A DNA stretch of 64,000 nt from Prorocentrum cordatum (taxonomy: Eukaryota; Sar; Dinophyceae; Prorocentrales; Prorocentraceae). How positions within the stretch are numbered: position 1 is the stretch's first letter; each line of letters opens with the position of its first letter. Shown here piece after piece: positions 33,031 through 45,310 of this stretch. The notes beneath the pieces were generated by a model. The model did not search any database. It saw only the letters and a program-made list of their open reading frames with translations, and was not told where the DNA came from. The DNA lies in NCBI GenBank assembly GCA_963575745.1, contig CAUYUJ010015763.1, forward strand, positions 1 to 64,000. Reading direction: 5' to 3'. A program made the translations under genes and the position numbers.

Positions 33031-33750
33031 TCAGGGGAGCAAGGCGGCCTCGCTCCAGGTCCTCCAAGCGCGGCCCACCTCCCCTATCCACTCGCGGGCC
33101 CGGCCGAGCCCCGGGTGAGGGAGGTAGCCTAAACCAGCCTGCCCCAGGTCAGCCTGGAGAGCCTGCTCCTCCTTCCGGACCACATCCAGGATCAAGTGGA
33201 GCTCTTCCAGGATCGGCACGGCTACCGCGAGGGGCACCTCCCCTGCAAGCGGGCTGCGCTGCAGGACGCGGATCCAGGCCTCCTGGGCGATGAGGTTGAA
33301 ATCGCCCCGAGCCCGGTGGAGCATGGCCGGGGAGTCGACGGGGGCGGGGCCCGCTGTACCCCGCGCTCGCGGCCGCTCATAACTACTCCCAGCCTCCCGA
33401 TGCTCGCCTCCAGCGCCCCGCCGTCCGTCTCTAGCGCCTCGAGGGTCGTCCCACCGAACACCCAGGCCCGGCGTGGGCCGGGCCGCTCCCGGGGGGGGCT
33501 CCGTCGCTCCGGACTCGACCTCATGCGGGTTTCCCCCCTGGGGTGCTCCTTCCCGGGGGGGTCTCCCATCCTCGTCGGGTTGGGCATCGACGCCGGCGCC
33601 GGGAGCAGGTTCGACTCCGTGCACGTCCGCGTCGGCGTCGGGGCCGCTGAAAGGGGCGTGGTCATCGTCGGCACCGGGGGCGGGCTCGTCGGCGGGGCCG
33701 TCGCCAGCGTCAGCGTCCGCTTCATCGTCATCCTCGGCGTCAGCGTCAAC

Positions 33751-33783
<33 letters not shown>

Positions 33784-34445
33784 CGCGTCAGCGTCGCGAG
33801 TGTCCGCGTCGGCGTCGGTGCCGGTGCCGGGGCCGTCATCGGCGTCAGCGTCCGCGTCGGCGTCAGCGTCGGCTTCCGCGACGGGGTCGGCGTCAGCGTC
33901 AGCACCGGCGTCGGCGCTAGCCCCCGCTTCGCCGAGGGGCAGGGCCCGCGGGCGCGCGGCCGGGACGGGCTCGTCGGCGGGGCCGTCGTCAGCGTCGGCG
34001 TCCGCGTCAGCGTCAGCGTTGGCGTCGGCGTCGGCGTCAGCGTCGGCGTCAGCGGCGGCGTCGGCGTCAGCGTCAGCGTCAGCGTCGTCAGCGTCAACGT
34101 CCGCGTCGGCGTCAGCATCGGCTTCAGCGTCCGCGTCAACGTCAGCGCCAGCGTCGGCGTTGGCGTTAGCGTCAGCGTCGGCGTCATCGGTGGGCGCGTG
34201 GCCGGAGAACTGCCTTCCCCGCGGAGGGGGCGCTCCCTCCCTCCAGGGGGGTGCCGGCGTGCACGTCGCCGTGTCCCGGCGGTCGCCCCCAGCGCCCCGA
34301 AGGCCGCCTCCAGCATGCGGAAGATCGCGGAGGCCGCCCACAGCCCGAAGATCGCCAGCGTCCCGAGCTCCTGAACGGTCATCTCCCTCCCCGGGGGGGC
34401 CCCTCCCACCGCGGTAAAGGCCAGCGTCCGTTCGGTCGTCGCCAT
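33031..34445 (-). CDS. Probable gene with hydrophobic N-terminus, hexamer arrays and helical C-terminus
   Basis: The ATG at 34445 opens [15 protein letters not shown], then a likely membrane helix, [20 protein letters not shown]. About 150 codons later that frame enters (GACGCC)n arrays where every frame is open. The last 90 codons, in a different frame ending at 33031, are clearly protein-like ([59 protein letters not shown]). The switch implies an intron or indel, and the arrays at about 33.7-34.2 kb may be intronic. They share edge sequences with arrays at 13.5, 14.3 and 35.5 kb. No family is recognised. Confidence 0.45.
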
Positions 34446-34815
34446 CCCGGTGGCGGGGCGCTCCCGCCTCGGGGTTGTCGTCGGTGAGTGCGTGGCCGGA
34501 GAGACGCCCTCCCAGAGGAGGGGGCGCTCCCTCCCTCAGGGGAGGTGCCGGCACACGCGCTGCCCCCGGACCCGGAGACTCGAGTCGGCGCCCGGGCTGC
34601 CGGAGTCGGCATCCGCCCGACAAGTGAGGGCGCAAGCGCCGTGGGCATTCCGGCGTCCCGGCAGTCGCCTTCAGCGCCCTGGGCCTCACGGGGACCGCAG
34701 CCAGCCTCGGCGTGCGCGTCAGCGGCAGCGTCGGCGTCAGCGTCAGCGTCGGCGTCGTCGGTGATGGCGTCGGCATCGGCGTCAGCGCTGGCCCCCCTGT
34801 AGGGGATATTCCCAC

Positions 34816-36059
34816 CTAGAGGTAGACCCCTCCTAGTAGGTCGGCCCGGTGGCCGCCGGCGTCGCGTGGATCGCCGGCAGCCGGAGGATCGCCGGCTCCA
34901 CGGAGAGCGCCGTCGTCCTGAGGGCCGTCTGCGCTACAGGGCGAGTCTCGAGGCCCACCAGCGCCTGGCGGAGCGGTAGCCCCCCGCCGATCTCCATAGA
35001 CCCGGGGAGCGCCCGGGGGGTCGCCCGCGCCCCAACTACCGTCTCCAGCATGCCGGGGAGCGTCAGGCCGACCACCTTCAGCTCCCAGAAGGTTTCCTCC
35101 TGCCCCACGGGCTCCTCCCGCCTCCCTCTCACCAGGGCCCCATGGTCCCGCGCCGAACATGGCTGCGGCTGCGGCGCCGACTGCGCCGGTGGCGAGGAAG
35201 GCGGCGAAGCCGACGGCGGCGGTGAGGACGACGTCGACGACCGCGCGGGTGGCGATGCGGTCGGCGACGACCGTGGCGGGGGCAACGAGGGGGGCCGCGA
35301 CGAAGCCGGCGATGGCCCGGATGGGGGGGAGGCAGCCCGCGACGTAGAGGGCGGCGGGGACCCCCGCCAGCACCTGCAGCATCGGCGGCGCGCCCTCCGT
35401 CGCCTTTGAGGTCGGCGCCGTCGCTGGTGCCGCCTCCTCCCGGAAGGGCCCTCCGCCCTCGTACGCGTCGGCGTCGGGGTCAATGAGGGGGGCGCCATCG
35501 TCGTCGACGCCGGGGTCGGGCTCGCCGGCGGGGCCGTCGTCCGCGCCAGCGTCCGCGTCAGCGTCAGCGTCGGCGTCGACGTCAGCGTCAGCGTCAGCGT
35601 CGGCGTCCGCCGCGTCAGCGTCAGCGTCGGCACCAGCGTCAGCGTCGGCGCCGTCCGCGTCGGCGTCGGCCACATCGTCGGCATCGGCGTTGGCCCCCCG
35701 GTTGAAGGCCTTCCCACCCAGGAGGTGGCCCCCTCCTGGTAGGTCATCGCCGCCGGGGCCCCCAGCATCCCGGGGGTCACCTCCACCGCCCCGAGGGTCA
35801 CCTCCTCCAGCGTCCCGCAGATCGCCTCCAGCGTCCCGAAGGTCGCCTCCAGCGTCTCGAAGATCGCCAGTAGTGCCCCGAAGAGCGTCCCAAGGAATGT
35901 CCCGAGGATCGCCGGCCTCTCCCCCGTAAGGGTCTCCTCCGCCTCGGTGGGGCTCCCTCCCCGAGGTGATGCCCAAACGGGGACGCCCCCCCAAGCCTGG
36001 GGGTGGGGCAGGAGCCGGAGGGGTAGCAAGGCCTGGCGTGGGCGAGGGACCCAGATCAT
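34816..36059 (-). CDS. Probable gene related to 59.3 kb, with hydrophobic segments
   Basis: Two overlapping minus-strand frames are open. One starts ATG ATC TGG at 36059 and encodes TLEATFGTLEAICGTLEE near 35800. The other, ending at 34816, contains a hydrophobic region, LQVLAGVPAALYVAGCLPP followed by AIAGFVAAPLVAPATVVAD and VVLTAAVGFAAFLATGAVG, likely membrane helices. That region matches the 59.2-59.7 kb frame (ALGVAGCLPLAGAVADFVAD), so both descend from one sequence. The middle is (GACGCN)n over about 35.5-35.7 kb. True exon structure is unknown; the homologous hydrophobic block is the best evidence of coding. Confidence 0.45.
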
Positions 36060-36225
36060 TCGTTACCGAAAAATTTCGGTAGCGAAAGGCGCTACCGGTC
36101 GTTCTCTGAAACGCTGAAAATTTCGGTCGCCGCTACCGGTCGCGACCGGTCGCGACCGTCGGTCGCTACCGGTCGCGACCGGTCGCGACCGGTAGCGACC
36201 GATCGCGACCGTCAGGGCAGAATGG
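36050..36225. repeat. CGGTCGCGACC/CGGTAGCGACC palindrome block with a 35-bp sequence repeated inverted at 59.3 kb
   Basis: Positions 36050-36084 are identical to the reverse complement of 59309-59343. Beyond it, GGTCGCGACCGGT and GGTAGCGACC words alternate to about 36205. The block adjoins the ATG ATC TGG of the minus-strand frame on its left. Confidence 0.85.
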
Positions 36226-36269
36226 CCTGACGTTTCATTTTTGTCAGGCTCGGATGTCCGCTGTCTTCT

Positions 36270-36835
36270 TATATATATATATATATATATATGTATGTGA
36301 ATGTATACATATAGAGATACTTATACATATATTCACATATATATCTATATATATAGTTATATATGTATGTATGTGTGTATATATATGTGTATGTATGTGT
36401 GTATATATATACACATACATAGAGGTGTATGTGTACGTTGTATACGTGCTTAATTAACATAGATTTACACATCTGTATGTATATGTATAAAGATATATGT
36501 AAGTATACTGTTGAACATCCGTGTATGTATATGTGTATACGTATGTATAAACATAAACTATCAACCTATACACACATACACGCATTTATATACGTGTATA
36601 TATGTAAATATACATATGCAGATATGCATACATTAGTATAGATATGCAGATATACGCATGCATAGCTACATCCATATGTGGAAACTTATAACTGCACATG
36701 TCTAAACAGAGAAACACATATATATATACATATTATGTACGCGTGTAAGCATCTACGTATACATACGCATACATACATATATATATATGCATTTATATGT
36801 ACACATATATGTATGAATTTAACATCATAACTAAA
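36270..36835. repeat. TATG/CATA microsatellite, AT-rich strand-switch region
   Basis: (TA)n, TATATGTATG and ATACACATACAT words fill about 560 bases between minus-strand frames on the left and the plus-strand gene at 37080. No ORF is believed. Confidence 0.85.
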
Positions 36836-37046
36836 TTGCGTGGATATGATCGATGAATCACAGCGCGTGGGATAGCGTAACGATGAGGTCCTCCAGATTT
36901 CCTGGAACCTGTAGCGGCAGTATCGCCGTCCGCCTCCTCCTCCAAAACCTCTTTCTCCTCCTCGTCCGCGTCGCTTTTTCCCCCTCCACAGAAACCTCAC
37001 CCGCCCCCTCCTCCAAACCCTTCTCACCCTTCGAAACGGCACGTTC

Positions 37047-37071
37047 TCCCGACAGCCATTTTGGCTAGAAG
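37047..37071 (+). promoter_or_regulatory. Relict spliced leader upstream of the 37080 start
   Basis: The plus strand reads CCCG then ACAGCCATTTTGGCTAGAAG, against the leader core GTAGCCATTTTGGCTCAAG. The central AGCCATTTTGGCT is intact. It lies 8 bases before the ATG and is followed by GCAGCCGCC, a good Kozak context. Confidence 0.75.
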
Positions 37072-37079
37072 CAGCCGCC

Positions 37080-40000
37080 ATGGCTGCCGCGCGGGGCCGT
37101 TCCTCTTCGGGGGCCCGCAGGGGCCAGATGGCCCCTCGGCGGCCAGCGCCGCCACTCGAGGACGGCCTCGAGGCGGCCCTCCTCCACCACGTGGAGACCG
37201 TGGGCGTCGGCACTGCCCTCGACATAGGGCAGTACGAGCACCTCACGCGGGACAAAGCTGTCCACGCGGACAGCCTCGCCAAGAATCCAGAGTTGGCGGT
37301 CGGACTGCACCAAAAATCGTTACAGGAGGTTGAGGGAGGATTGTTGTTAGGAGGTACACAAGCGGGAATAGCATGGAAGGGGGTCGGGAGGACCTGGGGA
37401 CGTCGACGAGGTAGGAGGAGGTGGGAAGGGGATCACGTTCGGATCCCGTTGGGGCCACCCTCCTCCTCCGTCCTCCTCCTCCTCCTCCTCCTGCTTCTTG
37501 TCCCCATCCTCCTTTTTTTTGTGAGCAAACATTATTAAACTGATTCGTGTTGTGGTTATGTTTTGTTGCTGTTGCTGTTGTGCGGTTGTAGTTGTTGTTG
37601 TGTTGTTGTTGCTTTTATGGTGTAGCAGTAGTAGTAGTAGTAGTAGTTGTTGTTGTTGTTGTTGTAAAGGTTGCTGTTGTGTGTGTGTTTGTGTATGGGT
37701 GTGGGTTTGTTGTTGTTGTGGGTACTGTTGGTGTGGCTGGTGTTATTGTTGGTGTTGCAGTTGTTGTTGTTATCGTTGTGTCTTGAATCTGATCATGTTG
37801 ATGGGGGTCGGGTCGGATGAACATGGGTGTGGTGGGAGAGGTGGTGGAAGGGGCGGCTGTTTGTTTGGTTGGGAGGGTATTTGCACTTTGATGTTGTGTT
37901 GTCCCCTGGATGCCTTGAGTAGGCGGTGCCCATCAGAAAGTGCCTTCAACTCACATGTTGCGTCCTGATTCTTCCTGGAGTGCAGCCTCTTGGATGATAC
38001 AATTATATACTGCTCCCTGTGCAGGTGGAGCTGCTGCTGACGCACGTGCCAGAGGCGGAGGCTCGCTGGTCAGAGATGCGCGCGGCCTGCGTCGCCGTCG
38101 TGAGACGGTGCTATTGGCCAGAAAGGAGGAGGGTGGAATGATGATGCGGGGGAGTTTGTAAAAAGGAGAGGGGGAGATGAGACGGAAACGGAGGAGCCTT
38201 CATGATGTTGCTCATCCTCCTTGCCATCCTCCTCCCTCGTCCCCCCCCTCCTCCTCCTCCTCCTCCTCCTCCGTGTCAGTCTCCCTTCCCCCCTCCTCCT
38301 CCCCCCCCTTCCTCCCCCTCCTCCTCCTCCTCCTCCTCATCCCCTCCCCTCCTGCTCCGTCGTCCGCCCCCCCCCCTCTGCCTCCTCCTACCCGATCTCC
38401 TCATTGCACCACATGTAGCGCAATATCCCGCAGGCACCCGCGTTCCATTCGCGAAGCTGCTGGGACACCAGATGCTCGCGGTGGCAGCTTCGCCGACAAA
38501 CTCGGGTGCATGCTGAAACATCTGCGACGGCTCCGCGACAGCAGCACCAGACGCCGCCAGGCCCCGTGAATCAGGAGCATGATCATGAGGTTAAGGAACC
38601 TGATGACTATGAGACTACGGAGGAAGAGGGGGGGGGCGAAGGATGGTGATGATGGCGGTGGTGATGGCGAAGAGGAACGTGACAGAGACGACGAGGGTGA
38701 CGATGAGGAGGGATCGCCCTGCTCCTCCTTCTACCTCTCCTTGCCCTCGTGCCCCCCATTCCTCTTCCCCCCTCCTCCTTCTCCTCATTCTCCTCATCCT
38801 GCCCATTCCTTGGGGCTGCGATCTGTGTAACTGTCGCCACTTTCGTGGGCTCCTGGGAGGCCCAGCCGAGGTACGTCCCACGCGGATCACCTCGGGACCT
38901 CGCGGTGCCTTGGGGGCTGCGATCCGCGCAACTGTCGCCACTTTCGTGGGCTCCTGGGAAGCCCAGCGGAGGTGCGTCCACACGGACCACCGCGGGACCT
39001 CGCGGTGTCCTGGGGGCTGCGATTTGCGCAATTGTCGTCATGTTCGTGGGCTCGTGGCTGCGTACTGACGTCAACCTGACGTTATACTGATGTCAGCCTG
39101 ACGTCAAGCTGACGTAAGCCAGTGTCCGTCAACTAGTAGTTCGGTGTGATGTCAGACTGACATCAACCTTGGGCCACGTTGACGTCAGCCTGGCTGACGT
39201 CAGTCTGACATCAGACTGGCGTCAGCTCGGGTGACGTCAGCATAACTGACGTTAGACTAACGTCAGTCTGACATCAGCCTGGCTGACGTCAGTCTGACGT
39301 CGGGCAGACGTCAATCTGACGTCGGGCAGACGTCAGCCTGACGTCGGGCAGACGTCAGCCTGACGTCGGGCAGACGTCAGCCTGACGTCGGGCAGACGTC
39401 AGGCCTGACGTCGGGCAGACGTCAATCTGACGTCGGGCAGACGTCAGCCTGACGTCGGGCAGACGTCAGCCTGACGTCGGGCAGACGTCAACCTGACGTC
39501 AGGCTGGCGTGACACCGTTGAGAGTGCCTCTCGCCCCTTACCCACCAGGCGCTCAGGAAATGCAGCAGCCAGACGATTGACACGATCTGGTACTACCTGC
39601 ACCTCATGGGCTGTCGCGACGAGCCTGAGGACTACCGTTGCAGGACTGCTGGAGGGGACAACATGACCAGGGTGGCGATTCGGAGGAGGAGGAGGAGGAG
39701 GAGGAGGCGGAGGAGGAGGAGGAGGAGGAAGAGAAGGACGAGGCGGGGGTGAGTGGGAGGATGCAGAAACACGGCGGATGATTAAGAGGATAAGTAGGAG
39801 GAGGATACTCATGACGATGAGGGGGGGGGAAGCGGAGGACAAAGACGACAGAGGAGGACAGGGGGGTGATATGGGGTAAGGGGGTGGGAATCCTTTCCAA
39901 GGTTGGGAGTTCTGGGCCACCCCCAAAAGGGTGGCCGAGGGGCCAAAGATCGGGCGTTATGATTCCTCAGAGGGGGCGTCGGGTTGGCCTCCCTGTCCTC

Positions 40001-43000
40001 GTCCTCCTCTTGGTTCTCGTTCTCGTCCGCCTCCGCCTCCTTCTCCTCCGTCAACCCTGTTCCTCCCCCTCCTCCTCTTCCTCCTCCCTCCTCCTCGTCC
40101 TACTCCTCCTCGTCCTACTCCTCGTCCTCCTCCTCCTCCTCCTCCTCCTCCTCCTCCTCCCTTCCGCTCTCCGAGGACAAGGTCTCCCGCTGGCCCAGCG
40201 CGCGCCGCGACGCCATCGCAGAGGACGAAGCGCGCTGCCAGCTACTACCCGTCCGACTGCATGATCCCGCTCGGCGATGCTGACGTGCTGGAGAGCTTGG
40301 CAGCCGAGTACAAGCAAGAGCGGAACTTCGACAAGCATGAGCGGACCTTCGACAAGCCAGAGCGGAACTTCGACAAGCATGAGCGGAACTTCGGCAAGCC
40401 AGAGCGGATCTTCGACAAGCCAGAGCGGATCTTCGACAAGCCAGAGCGACTTCGACAAGCCAGAGCGGAGATCGACAAGCCAGAGCGACTTCGTCAAGCC
40501 AGAGCGGAGATCGACAAGCCAGAGCGACTTCGTCAAGCCAGAGCGGAACTTCACAAGCCAGAGCGGAACTTCGACAAGCAGAGCGACTTCGACATGCAGG
40601 AGCGGAACTTCGACAAGCAGAGCGACTTCTGCCACCAGAAGCGGAACTTCGACAAACAGAGCGACTTCTGCCACCAGAAGCGGAACTTCGACAAGCAGAG
40701 CGACTTCGACAAGCAGAGCGACTTCGACAAGCAGAGCGACTTCGACAAGCAGAGCGACTTCGACAAGCAGAGCGACTTCGACGAACAGGAGCGGAACTTC
40801 GAGCAGGGCAGCGGCATGGACGAGCAGACGCTCAAGGACACAGCCTGGCAGGGGGGGAGACGGGCAGGGGGGGCAAGGCGAGGAGAAGAGGGAGGAGAAG
40901 GAGGAGGCGGAGGAGGGAGAGGAGGATGGGGAGGAGGAGGAGAAGGAGGAGGAGGAGGAGGAGGAGGAGGAGGAGGGGGAGGAGGATGTGGAGGGAGAGG
41001 AGGCAGGGGCTAAGGAGGAGAAGGAGGGAGCACGTTTGAGAATGGACATGGCAGGACAGATCAGACTAGCGAGGACGTTTGTACGTATGTTCGTGTGTAT
41101 GTATGCATGCGTGTGTGTATGTATGTAGGTAGGTAGGTGGGTAGGTAGGTAAGTACGCACGTACGTATGCATGTATGTTTGAATGTATGTGTTTTGTGCA
41201 TGGGTGTCTGCGTGTATGTATGTATGTAAGTCTGTAATTATATTTATGTACATATATATATATACATATATATACACATATATATACATATACATATATA
41301 TATATGGATATACATGAACATATGCATGTATCCCGTTCCACAAGGTTCCTGGACATATCATAATGGTTTCATGGTGTGTCCGAGGACGGGCGTTTCGGAG
41401 GGGTTCCGGATGCTTCATTGGAGGGGCGTTTCCAAGGGGGTCAGGATGATGCAGAGGAATACGTTTCCGAGGGCACCCGTTCGGGACGGAGGAGGATGCG
41501 TTGATCCCGTTTCGGGGGGTCCATCGGAAACAGACGTTCCAGGATGCCCAGGCGTTCAGGTACGAAAACATATAGAACCCCAAGTCATCCCGAAGTCCCA
41601 GGGGTATGTTTGCACGTGCAAGGGATATGGGTAGGTGACTTCTAGCTGTTGTATCATGAAGCCGCCTGTTCCGAATCGTTCGTAGCTGTTCTCCCGAGCC
41701 CGTGTTGTGAGGGGGGGGCCGTCGCACTGCACGCGACCGCGGGGATGTCGGTGCTTGTCCCACCGATGAATGGCCTCTGTCCAAACTGCGGGACTATCGC
41801 GAAGATGCCCGTGTTCAAAGCGCCCGTCTTGCAGCGCTTGTGCCTGAACTGCGGTTTCACGCATTCGTTGCCCACGCGCGAGCCCAGCGCGCTGCGAGCT
41901 CAGTTGTCGCTGACTCGACATGGAAATGGTGATCGGGGGTGATGACGATGGGAGCGATGAGGAGGATGATCATGATCACGGAGGTGACATTAGAAGACAG
42001 ATCGTTCTCTTGATATTCCTCGCCTACTCCTCCTCATTCCTCCTCGCCTACTCCTGTTTGGTTAACCCCATTTCTCCGTCCTCGCCGTCTCCTTTGGTTA
42101 AACCCTTCCGAGATCCTCTCGTCTCTGCCCTGGTTCGCCCTGGTCTAGCGTCGTGGCACATTAAGGTTGGCCTTCCCAGACGGCTCCGAGGGCTCGGATG
42201 CGACTCCCCAGATCAAGCGGCGCAGGATTTCGACGAAGTCCCCCGAGACTGCAAGCGCTACCTGCCCGCCCATCGGAGTTTCCGCGGCCTCTTCGCCAGA
42301 GCCCAAGATGTCGCCCGCGCTGGACAAATGGACTATGAACCGTTTCCCTCCCCGCGACATCCCGCCCACGGAAACGCTGGTGCCCGCGAGCCCGACCGCT
42401 TCGATCATGATGAGCCCGCAGGCCCCCGACACCCCTGAGAGCCAGGTCGCGGTGATCGACGGGAGCGGGGCCTTGCCCCCAGAGGAGGTCAAGGACGAGG
42501 AGGACGAGGACGAGGAGGACAAGGAGGAAGAGTTGGATGAGTGCCCCTCGGAACAGTGCACTTTCCGAGCGGAGTCGCCTGAGGAGGAGGGGCCCGAAGA
42601 TACCGATCAGGAAGAGCCCGAGGAGGAAGAGAGCGACGGCGACTCGTTGCCGTGCGATGGGGAGTTGGCGCAGCTTGGCAAGTATTTGGCGACTGCGTGG
42701 ACCAGTGATTGATCGTTCGGCAGGGGTGAGGAACAATCGCTAGGTCATTAGGTTGTATGCTGGTTCGCAGGCGTGCATCGGCCGATTTCGGTCGAACGGG
42801 GAAAGCATGTTTTGCTAGCGAGTAGCGGCGGTGATGCGAGCCCATCTCCACCAATTCCTTGTCAAACCCATCATCAAACATCAGCATCGCCAGCCGCCAA
42901 CGGCCCGCGCAGCGGCCCCACGAGGCCAGAATGAGACCTTGAATGACAGCCATGGGCCCATGAAATACCTAGTATCATCCCCGCCAAAACGTCACCATGA

Positions 43001-44284
43001 GCTTCAGAGGCCGCCATTTGCATTAATGCGCCGTCTTCCCTTCAGAGGCTACCAGAGGCACACATTTGCATCTACGTTGGGGCCTTTAGAGGCCGCCACC
43101 TGCATATGCGTTGAGGCCGTCAGAGGCCACCATTTGCATCGACACTGGGGCCTCCAGAGGCGCCAATTGCATGTGGCATTGCTCGTCCACTCCTGAGCCC
43201 CTGCCCTCGCATCCCTCTCCCGCCCACCATCCGTTCACCTGCGCATTGTCCTCCCCCGTTGGGCCAGGAGCTCGCCAGCTGGCTAGCTTCGACGCCCAAC
43301 GACGGTGACAACGTCTATGAGACCCCAGAGAAGGCCGTGGTGCAGGCGAGGGGGTCCACTGGCAAGAAGCAGAAGATGGTGTCCTCCCTCTGCCTGGACG
43401 ATTCAGATGATGACGATGATATCAGGAAGATGAACAAGAAGTGCGTGCCCGTTCCAGTCAATAAACGGGAGATGAAGGCATAGGGATCATAATCTGAGCT
43501 GCATGAACCCAATCCCTCATCAATGCCATCTCGAATCAGCTAGCCCCGTCAACCCCGATGGGGGGACAGAGATGGAGGGCAAGCGATTCGCGTGAACGAC
43601 GATGAGGAAAAGGTGTTCGGACAGCCGTTATCCTCTCTTCCTCCCACCGTGTCATCATCGCCCCCCTGCACTCCCCCACCCATCCCTGTCCACTCTTCCT
43701 TCTACACCTCCACTCTTCCACTCATCCCAGCATCCCCATCGCCTCTCCGATCGTTCCACCTCGCCGCGATCATGCATCCCATATTCCCCCCCCACCTCCA
43801 CTCCTCCCCTCCGTCCACCGACTCTCCCTTCTCAATATCACGTATTATTGGGGGTATCGAACGGGGTGAATGCAGCGGCGGGGCCGAGTGGCCCCAAGTT
43901 CATCCAAATTCCAAATCTGAATTGCCAACGCAAGCCTTTAACGCGTCAGAATCGGACCGCCAATAATGTAACGCTCAGGCAACCGTGAAGGCAGCCAGGT
44001 CAGGTCAACGGGGAGGCAGTTCAGGGGCCGCGACTTCTTCTGGTCCCCCGCGCTGGGCCAATCACGAACGATTGGGCAAGCTGTGCGTCACTTACGGTAG
44101 CAAGGCGTCCTATATTACGTTTAAAGACAAAACCTCACAGAAACCGAAACTGCTGATCCAGATTGGGGAGTCGACGTCGCCCGACCACGCCAAGATTTGC
44201 GCGAAGATTCTGAAGTTCGCCGAGGCTAATTCTAGCACCAAGGAGGAGTGCATTGAGCATAGGTCAAGGCTTCTCAAGAAGTGA
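37080..44284 (+). CDS. Multi-exon gene with FDK repeats, zinc-ribbon-like segment and compact C-terminal domain
   Basis: Exons with matching phases: 37080-37328 (MAAARGRSSSGARRGQ), 38025 to about 38140 (VELLLTHVPEAEARWSEMRA), 39549-39671 (SSQTIDTIWYYLHLMGCRDE), 40176 on (DKVSRWPSARRDAIAEDEAR), about 41646-41902, 42166-42706, 43268-43477 and 43991-44284. A further exon near 38416-38630 is probable, frame uncertain. Near 40238 coding switches frame by one base (to YYPSDCMIPLGDADVLESLA), an indel or a missed junction, and continues through FDKQ/PERN repeats. The 41.7 kb exon has CPNCG and CLNCG 28 residues apart, zinc-ribbon-like. 42166-42706 is acidic. The last exon (KLCVTYGSKASYITFKDKTS, AKICAKILKFAEANSSTKEE) resembles the end of the 28 kb gene. 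Donors are GT, GA (42707) and GC (43478). Linking 37-40 kb to 41.6-44 kb is inference; it could be two genes. Confidence 0.6.
37552..37800. repeat. GTT/TTG triplet-rich intron sequence
   Basis: (GTTGTT)n with AGT and TGTG variants lies inside the first intron of the 37080 gene. Open frames of Cys/Val or Thr runs are artefacts. Confidence 0.8.
38812..39058. repeat. 100-bp tandem repeat, about 2.5 copies
   Basis: Units start at about 38812, 38913 and 39013, each with GGGGCTGCGAT, CTGTCGCCACTTTCGTGGGC and GGACCTCGCGGTG. It stands just before the TGACGTCA array, within an intron of the plus-strand gene. Confidence 0.85.
39064..39515. repeat. TGACGTC array, 22-bp core CTGACGTCGGGCAGACGTCA
   Basis: The first half has irregular TGACGTCAG/CTGACATCAG words. 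From about 39290 a near-exact 22-bp unit repeats about ten times. Each unit holds two GACGTC palindromes. It ends 33 bases before the exon at 39549, so it is intronic if that gene model holds. Confidence 0.9.
40311..40805 (+). repeat. In-frame coding repeats, FDKQ(S/E) type
   Basis: Units such as GAGCGGAACTTCGACAAG and GACTTCGACAAGCAGAGC (18 bp) are tandem. Some units carry shifted phases (PERLRQARAEIDK), yet the frame stays open from 40239 to about 41010. It encodes a charged Phe-Asp-Lys/Arg repeat region within the 37080 gene. Confidence 0.8.
41075..41325. repeat. GTATGTATG / TATATACA microsatellite
   Basis: A TATG-type repeat becomes TATATACATATA. It is similar in composition to 36270-36835 and is intronic in the gene model. 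Confidence 0.8.
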
Positions 44285-44904
44285 GGTGGGTGACGGCCCG
44301 ATGACGATGCCAGGTGGTTCGACCTCCCTTTCTCCAATATCGAGTCTGTCCCACGCGTGCGCCCCCCCCCGAATTGTCACATTCCCCCTTCTCTGATAAC
44401 GAAAGGGAAATGAGGCGGGCGACGGGCAGGGTGAGATTGAATATGATGAAAGGACGTTCGAACGACCTTCACCCCCCACTGCCCCTCCTGCCGAAGTTTC
44501 GGCCCTGTCCTCAAACTGCCTCACCCCTCAACATGCACGCATTCCCCCTCTCTCACGACGAATACGCATCCAAGCTCGGGGCTTGGAAGCACGAGTGGCC
44601 TTTGGGACACGTTGCGTCCGCGGGGGCGTAGGACACGCAACAATGACCGCGCGTGGTTTCATCTTCTGCGCGGCGGCTATGAGCCGCGCATGCCAGTGGG
44701 GAGTACACGTTGGATACAACAGATGCGTTCAAAAAACCGTTTGTTCATCCCGCATTGCGTTTCTTCGGGGGCTCGCCGCGGCCACGCCAGAAACCCGATA
44801 ATGCACGGAATTGGAAGCACCTTGTGTTTGGGAGGGGGGAGATACCACTGGCAACAAGAGGAGGAGGAGGAGGAGGAGGAGGAGGAGGTGGGTAGGAGCA
44901 CCGT

Positions 44905-44946
<42 letters not shown>

Positions 44947-45310
44947 TCCCTCAATATGACTTCCTTTTACGCCGCAGGCCGCCGCCACAGGTTCAAAGGG
45001 TTTTGTTGCTCATGCATCAGAATTCGCGCACCAGAGTTGTGGCCCCCATCCTCCTCCTCCTCCCCCCTCTCTTCCCCCTGCTCCTCCTCCCCCTCCTCCC
45101 TGGGCGCCCCTGGATGATAGAGCCGTATACTTCGGCCTCTTGGCCCTGGAACCCTCGGGCCCGTCTTTGCTATATAAGCCACCTTGGAAGATTTGGAACA
45201 ATAAGGCCCATCCGCGTCGAAGTTTTCAGGGTGGCCCATCTCGATCCGTAGCCAGATTTCTCGAAGTGTTGCAGAACTGCACATCTCGATCATTTCAGGG
45301 CGGTCCATCG
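44285..45310. other. Spacer with AGG and CT microsatellites
   Basis: (AGG)n at about 44860-44890 and (CT)n at about 44905-44950 stand between two plus-strand genes. Near 45225-45310, TTTCAGGGNGG-type words repeat about 70 bases apart just before the next ATG and might mark a short intron. No gene is supported. Confidence 0.45.
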
